Shown: positions 10,507 through 20,027, numbered from the stretch's first letter. The stretch: 33,694 nt of DNA from Acetobacter tropicalis (GCF_001580915.1 NZ_LHZQ01000193.1:1-33694), one strand, 5' to 3'. Translations and numbers: made by a program. Notes: generated from the sequence alone by a model not told the origin.

Positions 10507-12768
10507 ATGGTGCCAGCTTCCTTCTCCTCCCTTCTGCCTGAGCCGGACAGCCCGACCACCCCGGCGCGGCAGCGGCAAAGGGTGTCTGTTCTGCTGCCCA
10601 TGCCGTTTCCCGGCCCCTTTGATTACGCCGCCCCGGCCGAGATGGCGCTGAAACCGGGGGACATTGTGGTGGTGCCGCTGGGCCGCAGGCGCGAGACAGG
10701 CGTGGTGTGGGAATCAGTCCCCGCCCTACCCGTAGATTTTGCCCCCCCGCCACAACGCACGGTAGAAGCGGCGCGCCTGCGCCCGGTGGCTGAACTGCTG
10801 GACCTGCCGCCTCTTTCTTCTGAACTCCGGCATTTTATTGACTGGGTAGCGGCCTATACGCTCTCCCCCCCCGGCATGGTGCTGGCCATGACCTTGCGGC
10901 TGCATATGCGGGGCGTGCCCACCCCAAGCACTGGCTGGCTGGCCGCCTCCCCTTTGCCAGAAACTCTGCGTATAACCCCAGCCCGGCAAAAAGTGCTGAC
11001 CCTGCTGCAGGACGGCACGGCCCGCACCACCACGGATATTGCAAATGCCGCCGCCGTGGGGCCGGGCGTGGTGAAGGGGTTGGCCGATGCTGGAGCCCTG
11101 AAAGCCGTCAAACTTGGCCCGGAACGCCCGTTTGATGCGCCGGACCCGCACCACAAACCACCCGTGCTGGAAGGAGAGCAGGCAACTGCAACCGCCGCCC
11201 TGCGCCAGACCGTGCAGGAAGGCGGCTTCTCCGTCACGTTGCTGGAAGGGGTAACGGGTTCAGGCAAGACGGAAATCTATCTGGAAGCCATTGCCGCCTG
11301 CCTTGAACAGGGCAAACAGGCACTGGTGCTTCTGCCTGAAATTGCGCTTTCCGCCCAATGGATGCAGCGCTTTACCCGCCGTTTTGGCACCCAGCCCGCC
11401 ATCTGGCATTCTGAAATTGGGCAGCGCGCCCGGCGGCTGACATGGCACGCAGCAGCGGATGGCAGCGCCACAGTGGTGGTTGGCGCACGCTCCGCCCTCT
11501 TTCTGCCGTTTGAAAAACTCGGCCTGATTATTGTGGATGAAGAACACGAATCCCTCTTCAAACAGGAAGAAGGGGTGATTTACAACGCACGGGACATGGC
11601 CGTGGTGCGCGCGCGGCTTTCCGGTTTTCCCATCATGCTGGTATCTGCCACCCCCAGCCTTGAAACGCTGGCCAATGTGGAAGCTGGCCGGTACCGCCAC
11701 CTTGTTCTGCCCTCACGCCATGGGGGAGCATCGCTGCCGGAAACCCGGATTCTGGACATGCGGGACCACCCGCCACCACGCGGGCTGTTTCTCTCCCCCG
11801 CCCTGACAGAAGAAATGACCGCCACCTTTGAGCGGCAGGAACAGGCCATGCTGTTCCTTAACCGCCGGGGGTATGCGCCGCTCACCCTCTGCCGCGCCTG
11901 CGGACACCGTATGGAATGCCCCCATTGCACCGCATGGCTGGTGGAACACCGGGCCAAAAAACTGCTCTCCTGCCATTATTGCGATCACACCGAGCCCATG
12001 CCCCCCGCCTGCCCCACCTGTGGGGCGGAGAACAGCCTGACCGCTATTGGTCCCGGCATTGAACGCATTACGGAAGAAGCCAGAAACCTGTTTCCCGATG
12101 CCCGTATTCTGGTGATGGCGAGCGATACGCTCGGCGGCCCTGCCGCTACGGCGGAAGCTGTCGCCAAGATCTCCCGCCGGGAGGTTGATCTTGTTATCGG
12201 CACGCAGATTGTCGCCAAGGGCTGGCATTTTCCACATCTGACTCTGGTTGGCATTGTGGATGCTGACCTTGGCCTTGGCGGCGGAGATTTGCGCGCTGGC
12301 GAACGCACCATCCAGCTTCTGCATCAGGTGGCAGGCCGAGCAGGCCGCGCCAGCACACCGGGGCGCGTGCTGTTGCAAAGTTACACGCCGGAACACCCGG
12401 TCATGCAGGCGCTTCTGTCTGGGGATTTTGATGCCTTCATGGCGCAGGAGGCGGCACAACGCCGCCCCGGCTTCTGGCCGCCTTATGGTCGGCTGGCGGC
12501 CGTGATCATCAGCGCGGAAGACGCCAGGGAAGCTGATGCAACGGCCGCCGAACTTGGCCGTAAAGCGCCGTATGGAGAGGGCATACAGGTGCTTGGCCCC
12601 GCCCCTGCCCCCATTGCCGTTCTACGCAACCGCCACCGCCGCCGTATTCTGCTGCGCACTGTCCGCAGCATTGCGGTGCAGCCCATCCTCCGCCGCTGGC
12701 TGAGCATGGTCAAACCCGGCAAAGGCGTGCGTGTGGACGTGGATATTGACCCGGTCTCCTTCCTGTAA
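10507..12768 (+). CDS. priA: Primosomal protein N' (replication restart helicase PriA)
   Basis: A 3'-to-5' helicase that recognises stalled forks and D-loops and reloads the replisome. The 753-residue protein shows the N-terminal 3'-end-binding domain (about 15-115), a winged-helix segment, then the helicase core with Walker A VTGSGKTE (about 249-256) and the DEEH box (about 343-346). A zinc-binding insertion (about 460-505) has paired cysteines (CRACGHRMECPHC, CHYCD, CPTCG), and motif VI is in QVAGRAGRA. The frame extends to a TTG at 10477, but the ATG at 10507 follows aggaacac and gives the expected N-terminus. It is divergent from xerC. No clear terminator follows. Confidence 0.96.
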   Translation: MVPASFSSLLPEPDSPTTPARQRQRVSVLLPMPFPGPFDYAAPAEMALKPGDIVVVPLGRRRETGVVWESVPALPVDFAPPPQRTVEAARLRPVAELLDLPPLSSELRHFIDWVAAYTLSPPGMVLAMTLRLHMRGVPTPSTGWLAASPLPETLRITPARQKVLTLLQDGTARTTTDIANAAAVGPGVVKGLADAGALKAVKLGPERPFDAPDPHHKPPVLEGEQATATAALRQTVQEGGFSVTLLEGVTGSGKTEIYLEAIAACLEQGKQALVLLPEIALSAQWMQRFTRRFGTQPAIWHSEIGQRARRLTWHAAADGSATVVVGARSALFLPFEKLGLIIVDEEHESLFKQEEGVIYNARDMAVVRARLSGFPIMLVSATPSLETLANVEAGRYRHLVLPSRHGGASLPETRILDMRDHPPPRGLFLSPALTEEMTATFERQEQAMLFLNRRGYAPLTLCRACGHRMECPHCTAWLVEHRAKKLLSCHYCDHTEPMPPACPTCGAENSLTAIGPGIERITEEARNLFPDARILVMASDTLGGPAATAEAVAKISRREVDLVIGTQIVAKGWHFPHLTLVGIVDADLGLGGGDLRAGERTIQLLHQVAGRAGRASTPGRVLLQSYTPEHPVMQALLSGDFDAFMAQEAAQRRPGFWPPYGRLAAVIISAEDAREADATAAELGRKAPYGEGIQVLGPAPAPIAVLRNRHRRRILLRTVRSIAVQPILRRWLSMVKPGKGVRVDVDIDPVSFL

Positions 12769-13017
12769 TGAGCCAGGAAAGCCGAAATAACCAGAAATCC
12801 ATTACACTATTACTGCAATAATACGCACGTGTTCTCCCTTTCTTCCTGAACAGCCTGTGTTTATTGTCAGAAATGTGGGTCCATACCAAAACAGTCAAAA
12901 TCTGTTTTGTGAAAGAAAGAACGTGTCCGCTATTTTGAATGCCGCACGATCAGTCATTTTATAACCATAATTTTCTCTTCAATAGAGCCGCGAGCCTGTT
13001 TGAAAGCCAGCATCACC

Positions 13018-14193
13018 ATGCCCGAGAATACGGTCAGACCGACAGAAAGAAACGCAGGAATTGATCTTTTGCGTGGCCTTTCAATTTTGATTGTGGTTTG
13101 CCACCACCTCAGTATTCGTATTCCCCTTGAGCAAACGCTGGCCTCTTATTGTCTGCCGCCCCTTGTCCTCAGGCTGTTCGCCTACGGGGGAGGCAATGCC
13201 GTTACCATGTTTTTTGTTATCTCAGGTTTTCTGATAACCACCCGAAGTTACCAGACGTTTGGCGGCCTGAAAGACATGAAGGCCTTCCCTTTTCTGGCCC
13301 ACCGCGCAGCCCGTATTCTGCCTTGCCTGTTTGCTCTTCTGCTCATTTTATCCGTTCTCTCGCAGATCGGCCCGCAATGGTTTCATTTCACAGATGCCGG
13401 TCAAACCCTTGCCGGGGCTATCCTGTCCGTGTTGACCTGCACCTTCAACTGGTATGAAGGCCAAACCACCTGGGCTCCTCCCAACTGGGATGTTCTGTGG
13501 TCTCTTTCCATCGAGGAAGCATTTTATCTCGGTTTTCCGGCGCTCTGCCTGCTTCCTTCCATGCCGCGTCTTTTCCTGTTGGTCGCTCTGGTTCTACTTG
13601 GCCCGCTTGATCAAGCAGCTCTGCCGCACAGCAACCCTGTATGGCGCAGCAAGGCTTATCTGCCGGGCTTTGGCGCCATTGTAACTGGTGTGCTGAGCGC
13701 CATGCTGTGTAGAAAACTCTCTTTCTCTCCCGCTGCAGGATGGACCGTCACACTTACCGGAGCCTGCTTTGCTCTCCTTGAACTCTGCGCAGGGCCCGCT
13801 TTGTGGGAGATCGTTGGAAGCTGGTATGTGGTATTTCTCACTGGTGGGGTGGCGCTGATGTTGATCGGATTGACACATGTAGCGCGCAGCGGACACAGCA
13901 CGGCACCCCGCTGGGGAACAGGCTGGCTGCAAAGTTTTGGCCGCCTCAGCTATGAAATCTATCTGACCCACATGTTTGTTGTCATGCCAGCCGTTACCCT
14001 GTTTACGGCGGCAGGAGGCACAGCAGAGAGGCTGGGCCTAGCGCTCTACCCGGCCGTGGTAGGGGCCTCATGGGGATTAGGGGCGGTTGTTGCGCGGCTC
14101 TGGTCTCGTCCAGCAGCCCGATGGCTGGACCAGCGCTGGAAAAACAGCTTACAAGCCATACCGCATAAACCACCACGCGTCTCACCGCCCTGA
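13018..14193 (+). CDS. Acyltransferase-3 family integral membrane protein
   Basis: A 391-residue polytopic protein of the acyltransferase-3 (OafA/NodX) family, which transfers acetyl or other acyl groups to sugars of lipopolysaccharide, peptidoglycan or exopolysaccharide at the inner membrane. Family features are the N-terminal GIDLLRGLSILIVVCHH with the key histidines, FFVISGFLITTRSYQ, FLAHRAARILP, and the WDVLWSLSIEEAFYLGFP block. About ten hydrophobic spans follow. The frame can be read from a TTG at 13000, but the ATG at 13018 is closer to the conserved start; neither has a strong ribosome site. A possible promoter (ttgaat at 12935, ttataa at 12959) lies upstream. The phospholipase D-type gene follows 36 bases later, suggesting a shared transcript. 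The acceptor is unknown. Confidence 0.88.
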   Translation: MPENTVRPTERNAGIDLLRGLSILIVVCHHLSIRIPLEQTLASYCLPPLVLRLFAYGGGNAVTMFFVISGFLITTRSYQTFGGLKDMKAFPFLAHRAARILPCLFALLLILSVLSQIGPQWFHFTDAGQTLAGAILSVLTCTFNWYEGQTTWAPPNWDVLWSLSIEEAFYLGFPALCLLPSMPRLFLLVALVLLGPLDQAALPHSNPVWRSKAYLPGFGAIVTGVLSAMLCRKLSFSPAAGWTVTLTGACFALLELCAGPALWEIVGSWYVVFLTGGVALMLIGLTHVARSGHSTAPRWGTGWLQSFGRLSYEIYLTHMFVVMPAVTLFTAAGGTAERLGLALYPAVVGASWGLGAVVARLWSRPAARWLDQRWKNSLQAIPHKPPRVSPP

Positions 14194-14229
14194 ACAGGCA
14201 CACCCCTAACGGCAGGACACCACCGGCAT

Positions 14230-15699
14230 ATGAGGGACAGGCAGCTTTTGCAGCCCGGAAAAACATGCTGGCGTGTTGAGGATGCCGATCGTTTTTCCGT
14301 TATTATTGATGCTGCTGATTATTTTGTGGCAGCCCGTCGCGCCATGCTGGAGGCCCGGCACAGTATTCTGCTGCTGGGCTGGGACTTTGACCCGCGCATA
14401 AAATTTGGCGAGCCCGAAAAAGGAGAGCCCGCCACGCTGGGTGCGTTCATTCTCTGGCTTGCAGAAAGAACCCCCACGCTGCAAATCCGGCTGCTCCGTT
14501 GGGATACGGGGGCACTCAAGTCCCTGCTATGCTGGCGCTCACTGCGCACCCTTGCCCGCTGGGCCATGCACCCTCGTATTACCTTGCGGCTGGATGGAAA
14601 ACACCCGTTCTCGGGCTCGCAGCATCACAAAATTGTCGCCATTGACGACCAGCTTGCGTTCTGTGGCGGAATAGACATGACCGTAGGGCGATGGGATACC
14701 CGCGCACATCGGGATCATGACCCCCGACGCAAAAGCCCGGATGGCGCAGCCCTGAAACCCTGGCACGACGCCACCAGCATGTTTGATGGAAAAGCAGCCC
14801 GCGCCATTGGAGATCTGGCCCGTGACCGCTGGAAGACCGTAACAGGCGACTGTCTGCCCCTGCCCGCCAGCCGACACACATGCTGGCCCGAGGGATTTAC
14901 CCCCGCCTTTGAGGCCGTAAGGCTGGGCATAGCCCGCACCATTCCCAAAATGGAAGACACAGCCCCCTGCCATGAAATTGAAGGTGCCTATCTGAACCTC
15001 ATCGCCCGTGCACAGCGATTCATTTATGCTGAGAGCCAGTATTTTGCGTCCCGAAAGGTGGCGCATGCCATTGCAAAACGCCTGACGGAAAAAGACGGGC
15101 CGGAAATAGTCGTCATCAATCCACTTTCAGCCGAAGGCTGGCTGGAGCCTGTGGCCATGGATACCGCCCGCGCCAGACTGGTTGAGGCGTTGCAACGGCT
15201 GGACACGCATGGCCGCTTCCGCCTCTACCATCCGGTAACGGAGGGAGGCGCGCCCATATACGTTCATGCCAAGGTAACTGTGGTTGATAGCGATATCCTG
15301 CGGGTTGGTTCCTCAAATTTCAACAACCGTTCCCTGCGGCTGGATACCGAATGCGATGTCCTTCTCTGCACGGATGAAGGGGGCAACACGTCATCTGGCC
15401 CAAAAATTGCAGCACTGCGGAATGATCTGCTGGCCGAGCATCTGGGCGTCCCCCCTGCTCAAGTGGCAGACCTGCTGGAGCAGACAGGCTCCCTGATTGA
15501 AACTATTGAGCACCTGCGCTCCCCCGGGCGCACGCTGACCCCTTACCGCGTGCCCGCTCTGTCAGGCATTGAGGAATGGCTGGCTGACAATGAAATTCTG
15601 GACCCACATGGGCCGGACGAGATTTTTGAGATGCCGGGCCGAAATAGCCTGTTCAAAGGATGGGCCGCCCTGCGGAGGAAGTGTCGCCCGCGCGGCTGA
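14230..15699 (+). CDS. Phospholipase D-superfamily protein
   Basis: A 489-residue member of the PLD superfamily with both HKD motifs: H132-x-K134-x4-D139 in HHKIVAID and a second, HAKVTVVD, near residue 346, followed by GSSNFNNRS. These two halves form one active site that cleaves or exchanges phosphodiester head groups through a phospho-histidine. The SQHHKIVAID and ESQYF context resembles the phospholipase D proteins common in alphaproteobacteria more than cardiolipin synthases, which carry N-terminal membrane spans absent here. No convincing signal peptide is seen, so location is uncertain. It probably shares a transcript with the upstream membrane acyltransferase, hinting at envelope lipid or glycan modification (inference). 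A two-way terminator follows. Confidence 0.85.
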   Translation: MRDRQLLQPGKTCWRVEDADRFSVIIDAADYFVAARRAMLEARHSILLLGWDFDPRIKFGEPEKGEPATLGAFILWLAERTPTLQIRLLRWDTGALKSLLCWRSLRTLARWAMHPRITLRLDGKHPFSGSQHHKIVAIDDQLAFCGGIDMTVGRWDTRAHRDHDPRRKSPDGAALKPWHDATSMFDGKAARAIGDLARDRWKTVTGDCLPLPASRHTCWPEGFTPAFEAVRLGIARTIPKMEDTAPCHEIEGAYLNLIARAQRFIYAESQYFASRKVAHAIAKRLTEKDGPEIVVINPLSAEGWLEPVAMDTARARLVEALQRLDTHGRFRLYHPVTEGGAPIYVHAKVTVVDSDILRVGSSNFNNRSLRLDTECDVLLCTDEGGNTSSGPKIAALRNDLLAEHLGVPPAQVADLLEQTGSLIETIEHLRSPGRTLTPYRVPALSGIEEWLADNEILDPHGPDEIFEMPGRNSLFKGWAALRRKCRPRG

Positions 15700-15768
15700 T
15701 TCCCCGGCAGCACACTCGCTGGTGTCGCACTCTGGCAGCCCCAAGGGGGACAAAGGGGAAAGCCAGAC

Positions 15769-15797
15769 AAAAAAAGCGGGACCATGCCCGCTTTTTT
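15769..15797. terminator. Bidirectional terminator between the PLD gene and yajC
   Basis: A stem with A-tract and T-tract on opposite sides: aaaaaaagcggg (15769-15780) pairs with cccgctttttt (15787-15797) around the loop accatg. It serves the plus-strand PLD gene and, reading the other way, the minus-strand yajC ending at 15824. Confidence 0.87.
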
Positions 15798-15823
15798 CAT
15801 ACCGAGGCTATGAGGCCTTGGGC

Positions 15824-16186
15824 TTATTTTTTAGGCTGCGCGGCATCATTGGCCGGCTTGGCCGTGCTGGTCAGGACCGTGGTAATGGTGTCCCGAAGTA
15901 CCATGACACGCACGTTAGGCGCAATTTCAACTTCCACCTCGGCAGCGTCTTCCCGGCTTTTCTGCACAACGCCCACTACGCCACCAGCTGTAACAATGCG
16001 GTCACCACGGCGCAGGGTTTTCAGTTCATTCCGCAGTTGCTTCTGCCGCTGCTGCTGCGGGCGAATCAGTAGAAAATACATGATGGCGAACACCGCCACA
16101 AACGGCAGAAAGGACATAATGCTGGACATGCCGCCGCCCCCTCCGGCCGTTTGCGCGTAAGCTGTGGAAATAAAGAAATCAGACAT
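15824..16186 (-). CDS. yajC: Preprotein translocase accessory subunit YajC
   Basis: A small inner-membrane protein that joins SecDF in the holo-translocase. The 120-residue protein has a short leader, a Gly-rich stretch, one membrane span (about 20-42, FLPFVAVFAIMYFLLIRPQ) and the conserved cytosolic domain RPQQQRQKQ to RGDRIVTAGGVVGVV, which is the diagnostic family block. In many alphaproteobacteria yajC is followed by secD and secF; here the gene is immediately followed by a strong terminator and the convergent PLD gene, so it is uncoupled from secDF in this window. It is divergent from the DUF815 ATPase gene, another common yajC neighbour. Confidence 0.95.
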   Translation of the reverse strand: MSDFFISTAYAQTAGGGGGMSSIMSFLPFVAVFAIMYFLLIRPQQQRQKQLRNELKTLRRGDRIVTAGGVVGVVQKSREDAAEVEVEIAPNVRVMVLRDTITTVLTSTAKPANDAAQPKK

Positions 16187-16353
16187 TATGGCGGGCCTTC
16201 CAGAAGGCTGGTTGCATCAACAGAGTGGCTGACCATAATTTTCGCTGCTCGCGCGTCAAGCGTCTGTGTGCGGAATGGCGCTTTCTTCAACGCTCATGTT
16301 GGCTTAGGTTTCCGGCCAAAGACCCCGTTGTAAGCTGTAAGGACCCCAGACTG

Positions 16354-17232
16354 ATGGATATGACCACACCCCAGCTTTCTGTTCTGGAACGTATTGCCTC
16401 AGCGCTTGAACGCCTCTCCCCCCCGCCCCCCAGCCTTGAGGGCGTGAACAAGGCTGATGCGTTTGTGTGGCATCCGGAAGGGGGAAAGCTGCTGCCAGTG
16501 GCCCATGTGGCGCATGTGCCCGTCACCCTGCTGCAGGGCGTGGACTCCCAACGCCAGACGCTGCTGGACAATACCGAGCACTTTGCGCGTGGTCTGCCCG
16601 CCAACAACGCCATGCTGTGGGGGTCTCGCGGGATGGGCAAATCCTCACTGGTCAAGGGCGCACATGCACTGGTCAACAGTGTGGACGGCAAACCGTGCGA
16701 ACCCGGCAAGGGCCGCGTGGCACTGATTGAAATTCAGCGGGAAGATCTGGCCACCCTGCCGGAGCTTCTGGCCATGCTGCGTGAAAGCTCCCGCCGGTTT
16801 ATCCTGTTCTGTGATGATCTGTCCTTTGAAAAGGAAGACCGTGACTACAAAGCCCTGAAATCCGTGCTGGATGGTGGCATTGCGGGCCGCCCGGAAAATG
16901 TCCTGTTCTACGCTACCTCCAACCGCCGCCACCTGATGCCGCGTGACATGATCGAGAATGAACGCGCAACCGCCATCAACCCCTCAGAAGCCACGGAAGA
17001 GAAAGTCTCGCTCTCTGACAGGTTCGGGTTGTGGCTGGGCTTTCACGCCTGCCCGCAGGATGTGTTCCTTGACATGGTGCGCACCTATGCGAGAGAACGC
17101 GCCCTTCCCATCAGTGATGAGGATCTTGCGGCTCAGGCCAATATGTGGGCCATCACCCGCGGTGGGCGCTCCGGCCGGGTGGCGTTTCAGTTCATTGAGG
17201 ATCTGACAGCCCAACTGGCGGAAGGCCGCTAG
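16354..17232 (+). CDS. DUF815 family AAA+ ATPase
   Basis: A 292-residue P-loop ATPase of the DUF815 family. Walker A is in WGSRGMGKSSLV (about 89-100) and the Walker B-like block is ILFCDDLSFE (about 150-159), followed by a sensor-like LFYATSNRRHL. The SLSDRFGLWLGF and TRGGRSGRVAFQFIEDL segments are typical of the family. Its cellular role is not established. The frame is open upstream to 16225, but the ATG at 16354 follows gtaaggac at suitable spacing and starts near the conserved region. A second in-frame ATG lies at 16360. It is divergent from yajC and 43 bases upstream of the DUF2721 gene, likely one operon. Confidence 0.9.
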   Translation: MDMTTPQLSVLERIASALERLSPPPPSLEGVNKADAFVWHPEGGKLLPVAHVAHVPVTLLQGVDSQRQTLLDNTEHFARGLPANNAMLWGSRGMGKSSLVKGAHALVNSVDGKPCEPGKGRVALIEIQREDLATLPELLAMLRESSRRFILFCDDLSFEKEDRDYKALKSVLDGGIAGRPENVLFYATSNRRHLMPRDMIENERATAINPSEATEEKVSLSDRFGLWLGFHACPQDVFLDMVRTYARERALPISDEDLAAQANMWAITRGGRSGRVAFQFIEDLTAQLAEGR

Positions 17233-17275
17233 CTCCGTCTCATACTGCCTGCCCATAGACCAAGGAACCTGCTTT

Positions 17276-17770
17276 ATGGCCCTCCCCGTTTTTGGAGGTA
17301 TTGCTGCTGAACCTGTTGATAGCGTAGCCCACATTATCCAGATTGCCCTGACACCTGTGTTCATGCTGTCGGGCATCGGAACGTTGCTGAACCTGTTCAA
17401 TACGCGGCTGGCGCGCGTGTCAGACCACATAGAACAGGCCAACGCCCTGCTGACGGATGATAATGATGACATGGTCCGCAACAGGATCCTTGAGCGGCAT
17501 CTGGTGCGCCTGCACCGCCGCACCCTGATGCTGGATGCCGCCATTCTGGCCGGGGGCCTTGGGGGAGCAGCCTCCTGCGGGGCAGCGTTTGTCCTGTTCA
17601 TGGGCAGCGTGCGGGACTCTTCTGTGGCCAACTGGCTGGTGTTCCTGTTCGGCGCGGCGCTGGCCTGTACGGTGGGCGCGCTGGGCCTGTTTCTGGGGGA
17701 CAGCCTGATTTCCTGGCACGGCCTGAAGCGTGAAGGCCCGCTGCCCCGCCCCACGCCAAAAACAGCGTAA
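17276..17770 (+). CDS. DUF2721 family membrane protein
   Basis: A 164-residue membrane protein matching DUF2721, recognised by the N-terminal block IIQIALTPVFMLSGIGTLLNL followed by NTRLARVSDHI. Three hydrophobic spans can be drawn: about 20-40, 88-110 and 119-143, with a charged cytosolic segment (ERHLVRLHRRT) between the first two. The function of the family is unknown. The start ATG follows an aagga element at good spacing. It follows the DUF815 ATPase gene by 43 bases and is probably cotranscribed. No terminator stands out after it. Confidence 0.83.
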   Translation: MALPVFGGIAAEPVDSVAHIIQIALTPVFMLSGIGTLLNLFNTRLARVSDHIEQANALLTDDNDDMVRNRILERHLVRLHRRTLMLDAAILAGGLGGAASCGAAFVLFMGSVRDSSVANWLVFLFGAALACTVGALGLFLGDSLISWHGLKREGPLPRPTPKTA

Positions 17771-17882
17771 CGACGCGCTATTGCTTCCACGCCTTGCCTC
17801 TTTGTGTGATATGAGGTTGCATGCGTCCCGATACGGCAGCATCAGAGTGACGCAGCCCTGGTATTCATTTGATTGAGGCGAG

Positions 17883-18989
17883 ATGGACCACACCGTTCAG
17901 ACCGATACCCCAGCCCAAACCGAAACGCACGGCGCGGATCCCCTTAAAACGGACCTTCGGCGCATCCGGTCCAATCCGGATTTCTGGTATCCTGTTGCGT
18001 GGTCGAAGGAACTGAAGCCTGGCAAGACCATTGGCACACGGTATGCGGGCACGCCTATTGCCCTGGTCCGCCCGGATGAAGGGCCGATTTTCGCACTTGA
18101 AGATCGTTGCGCTCATCGTCAGGTACCCCTCAGCAAAGGCAAAGTAAACGGACAGTCCGTGCAATGCTGTTACCATGGCTGGGCCTATGGCCGTTCAGGC
18201 CGCTGCATTGATGTGCCTTATCTGGGCAAGGGCAAACTGCCCAACGGCGTGCGTACCTTCCCCTGCCGGGAACAGGACGGCCTGATCTTCATCTTCCCCG
18301 GTGATCCGGAAAAAGCAGACACGGTTCCGCTCGCTCCGCGTCTGGCCCGTGTGGGAGACGCTGGCTACAAGACCCGCTCCTTCGGGCGGGAAGTGAAATG
18401 CCACTACAGTTTCATGCATGAAAACCTGATGGATATGAACCACCAGTTCATGCACATGAAGCAGATGGGCCAGATGCGCCCGCGCTTTCTGGGCCAGAAA
18501 CGCGAAGCCGGTCTGGTGGAAGCGCGTTATTCCTTTGCCCGCACAAGCGGCAAGCAGCCTTTGGGCGAAGCGCTGATTTTTGGCGAGCGTCGGGATTCTT
18601 CCGAGAAGTTCCAGCACCGCGATGTCATGACCATCCGCACGGAATATCCGTATCAGACCCTGCGCATCCAAACGGGCGATGAAGACCCGGTGATGGATCT
18701 GTGGATTGTCTATACCCCGCAGGATGCTGAGGAACTGACAAACCGCACATTTGGTCTGCTCTCCGTCAAGCGGCCCAAAATGCCGGGTGTTCTGGAACTG
18801 GCATGGCCGTTCCTTGTCGCCTTCACGGAACGGATTTTTGCCGAAGACCGTGAAATTGTGGAACTGGAACAGAACGCATGGCGCGAACTGGGCGGAGACC
18901 ACAATGTGGAGGTCTTCCCTGTCATCAACGCCCTGCGGGGGCTGCTGGCAGAATGTGGGGTTCCACCCGCACCCGCCAAAAATGCATGA
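17883..18989 (+). CDS. Rieske non-heme iron oxygenase, alpha-subunit type
   Basis: A 368-residue protein of the ring-hydroxylating oxygenase class. The Rieske [2Fe-2S] ligands are C76-x-H78 and C95-x2-H98 in CAHR and CCYHGW. The mononuclear iron site is in the [12 protein letters not shown] stretch, suggesting H187, H191 and a distal acid; N181 and D184 fit the electron-transfer bridge. The two histidines are separated by three residues, where four is more usual. No dedicated reductase, ferredoxin or beta subunit gene is nearby, so it likely borrows electron carriers, and the substrate cannot be predicted. A gaggcgag ribosome site precedes the ATG. Its last bases overlap the GNAT-NUDIX reading frame. 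Confidence 0.88.
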   Translation: MDHTVQTDTPAQTETHGADPLKTDLRRIRSNPDFWYPVAWSKELKPGKTIGTRYAGTPIALVRPDEGPIFALEDRCAHRQVPLSKGKVNGQSVQCCYHGWAYGRSGRCIDVPYLGKGKLPNGVRTFPCREQDGLIFIFPGDPEKADTVPLAPRLARVGDAGYKTRSFGREVKCHYSFMHENLMDMNHQFMHMKQMGQMRPRFLGQKREAGLVEARYSFARTSGKQPLGEALIFGERRDSSEKFQHRDVMTIRTEYPYQTLRIQTGDEDPVMDLWIVYTPQDAEELTNRTFGLLSVKRPKMPGVLELAWPFLVAFTERIFAEDREIVELEQNAWRELGGDHNVEVFPVINALRGLLAECGVPPAPAKNA

Positions 18990-19968
18990 TATCGTCTCGT
19001 TGATGCTTGAGGCGCCGCCCTACCGGCTGCGCCCCCTTCTGCCAGATGATGCCACTGCCCTCCACCGCCTGGTCAATGACTGGGAGGTGGTGCGCATGCT
19101 CAGCCGCCTGCCCTTTCCCTACCCGCGTGAACTGGCGGATGACTGGATTGCCTCCACCCTTGACCAGCACCGGGCACGGGAAGGCTACCATTTTGCCATT
19201 CTGGACGCGCAGGACCGTTTTCTGGGCTGCGTGGGGCTGCGCATTGAAACCCTGCCACAGGTAGGGCGCGTTGGCGTACTGGGTTACTGGGTTGGCCGCC
19301 CCTACTGGGGGGCTGGCGTTGCCTCCAAGGCCGCAGGCCGCGTGGCGCGCTGGGCCTTTGCCAATCTGGATATCACCCGCCTGCGCGCCACTGTTGCGGA
19401 AGATAACGTGGCCTCCGCCCGCGTGCTTGCCACCGTTGGGTTCAAGCCCATTGGCACGGACAAACAGATGTTTGTGGCGCGGGGCAAGGACTACCCTGTG
19501 CAGATTTTTGAAATGACACGCGCAGACATGGATCACACCACCCACCCGAACCCGGAGCCTGCCACAGTGCGACGGCTTGTTCTGGTTTCCGCTGCGGCGC
19601 TGATTGACAAGGAAGGCCGCATTCTGCTGGCCCGCCGCCCGGAAGGGAAAAGCATGGCCGGGCTGTGGGAATTCCCCGGCGGAAAAGTGGAAGCCGGGGA
19701 AACCCCGGAAGCCGCGCTGATCCGTGAACTGGAAGAGGAACTGGGGCTGGACGTTTCACGCGCCTGCCTGGCTCCTTTCACCTTTGCCTCACACAGCTAC
19801 CGTGCCTTTAATCTGCTGATGCCGCTTTATCTGTGCCGCAGATGGAGTGGCACCCCTACACCGCGTGAGGGACAGGCGCTGGCATGGGTTGCTCCAAAAG
19901 ATCTCGGTCAGTATCAGATGCCCGAAGCTGATCTGCCGTTTATTCCGCTCCTTCAGGAACTGCTGTAG
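18982..19968 (+). CDS. GNAT acetyltransferase fused to a MutT-type NUDIX hydrolase
   Basis: A 328-residue two-domain protein. The N-terminal half (about 13-178) is a GNAT N-acetyltransferase of the RimJ/RimL type, with [16 protein letters not shown] as the acetyl-CoA loop and [17 protein letters not shown] following. The C-terminal half (about 197-325) is a NUDIX domain with a perfect box, G234-x5-E240-x7-R248-E249-L-x-E-E-x-G-L, of the MutT class that sanitises 8-oxo-dGTP. The linker is short and the sequence between the domains is continuous, so this is a real fusion and not two genes. The ATG at 18982 overlaps the Rieske stop by eight bases; an ATG at 19003 is an alternative. Neither has a good ribosome site, which fits translational coupling. 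Confidence 0.88.
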   Translation: MHDIVSLMLEAPPYRLRPLLPDDATALHRLVNDWEVVRMLSRLPFPYPRELADDWIASTLDQHRAREGYHFAILDAQDRFLGCVGLRIETLPQVGRVGVLGYWVGRPYWGAGVASKAAGRVARWAFANLDITRLRATVAEDNVASARVLATVGFKPIGTDKQMFVARGKDYPVQIFEMTRADMDHTTHPNPEPATVRRLVLVSAAALIDKEGRILLARRPEGKSMAGLWEFPGGKVEAGETPEAALIRELEEELGLDVSRACLAPFTFASHSYRAFNLLMPLYLCRRWSGTPTPREGQALAWVAPKDLGQYQMPEADLPFIPLLQELL

Positions 19969-20007
19969 CTTTTCCCGTCTCCACCAAGGAAGCCGCGCAG
20001 ACTGGAT

Positions 20008-20024
20008 GAGAGAACATTTCTCTC
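20008..20024. terminator. Short hairpin between convergent genes
   Basis: gagagaa (20008-20014) pairs with ttctctc (20018-20024) around a three-base loop, between the GNAT-NUDIX gene and the opposing nucleotidyltransferase gene. There is no T-tract on either strand, so terminator activity is doubtful. Confidence 0.3.
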
Positions 20025-20027
20025 TCC

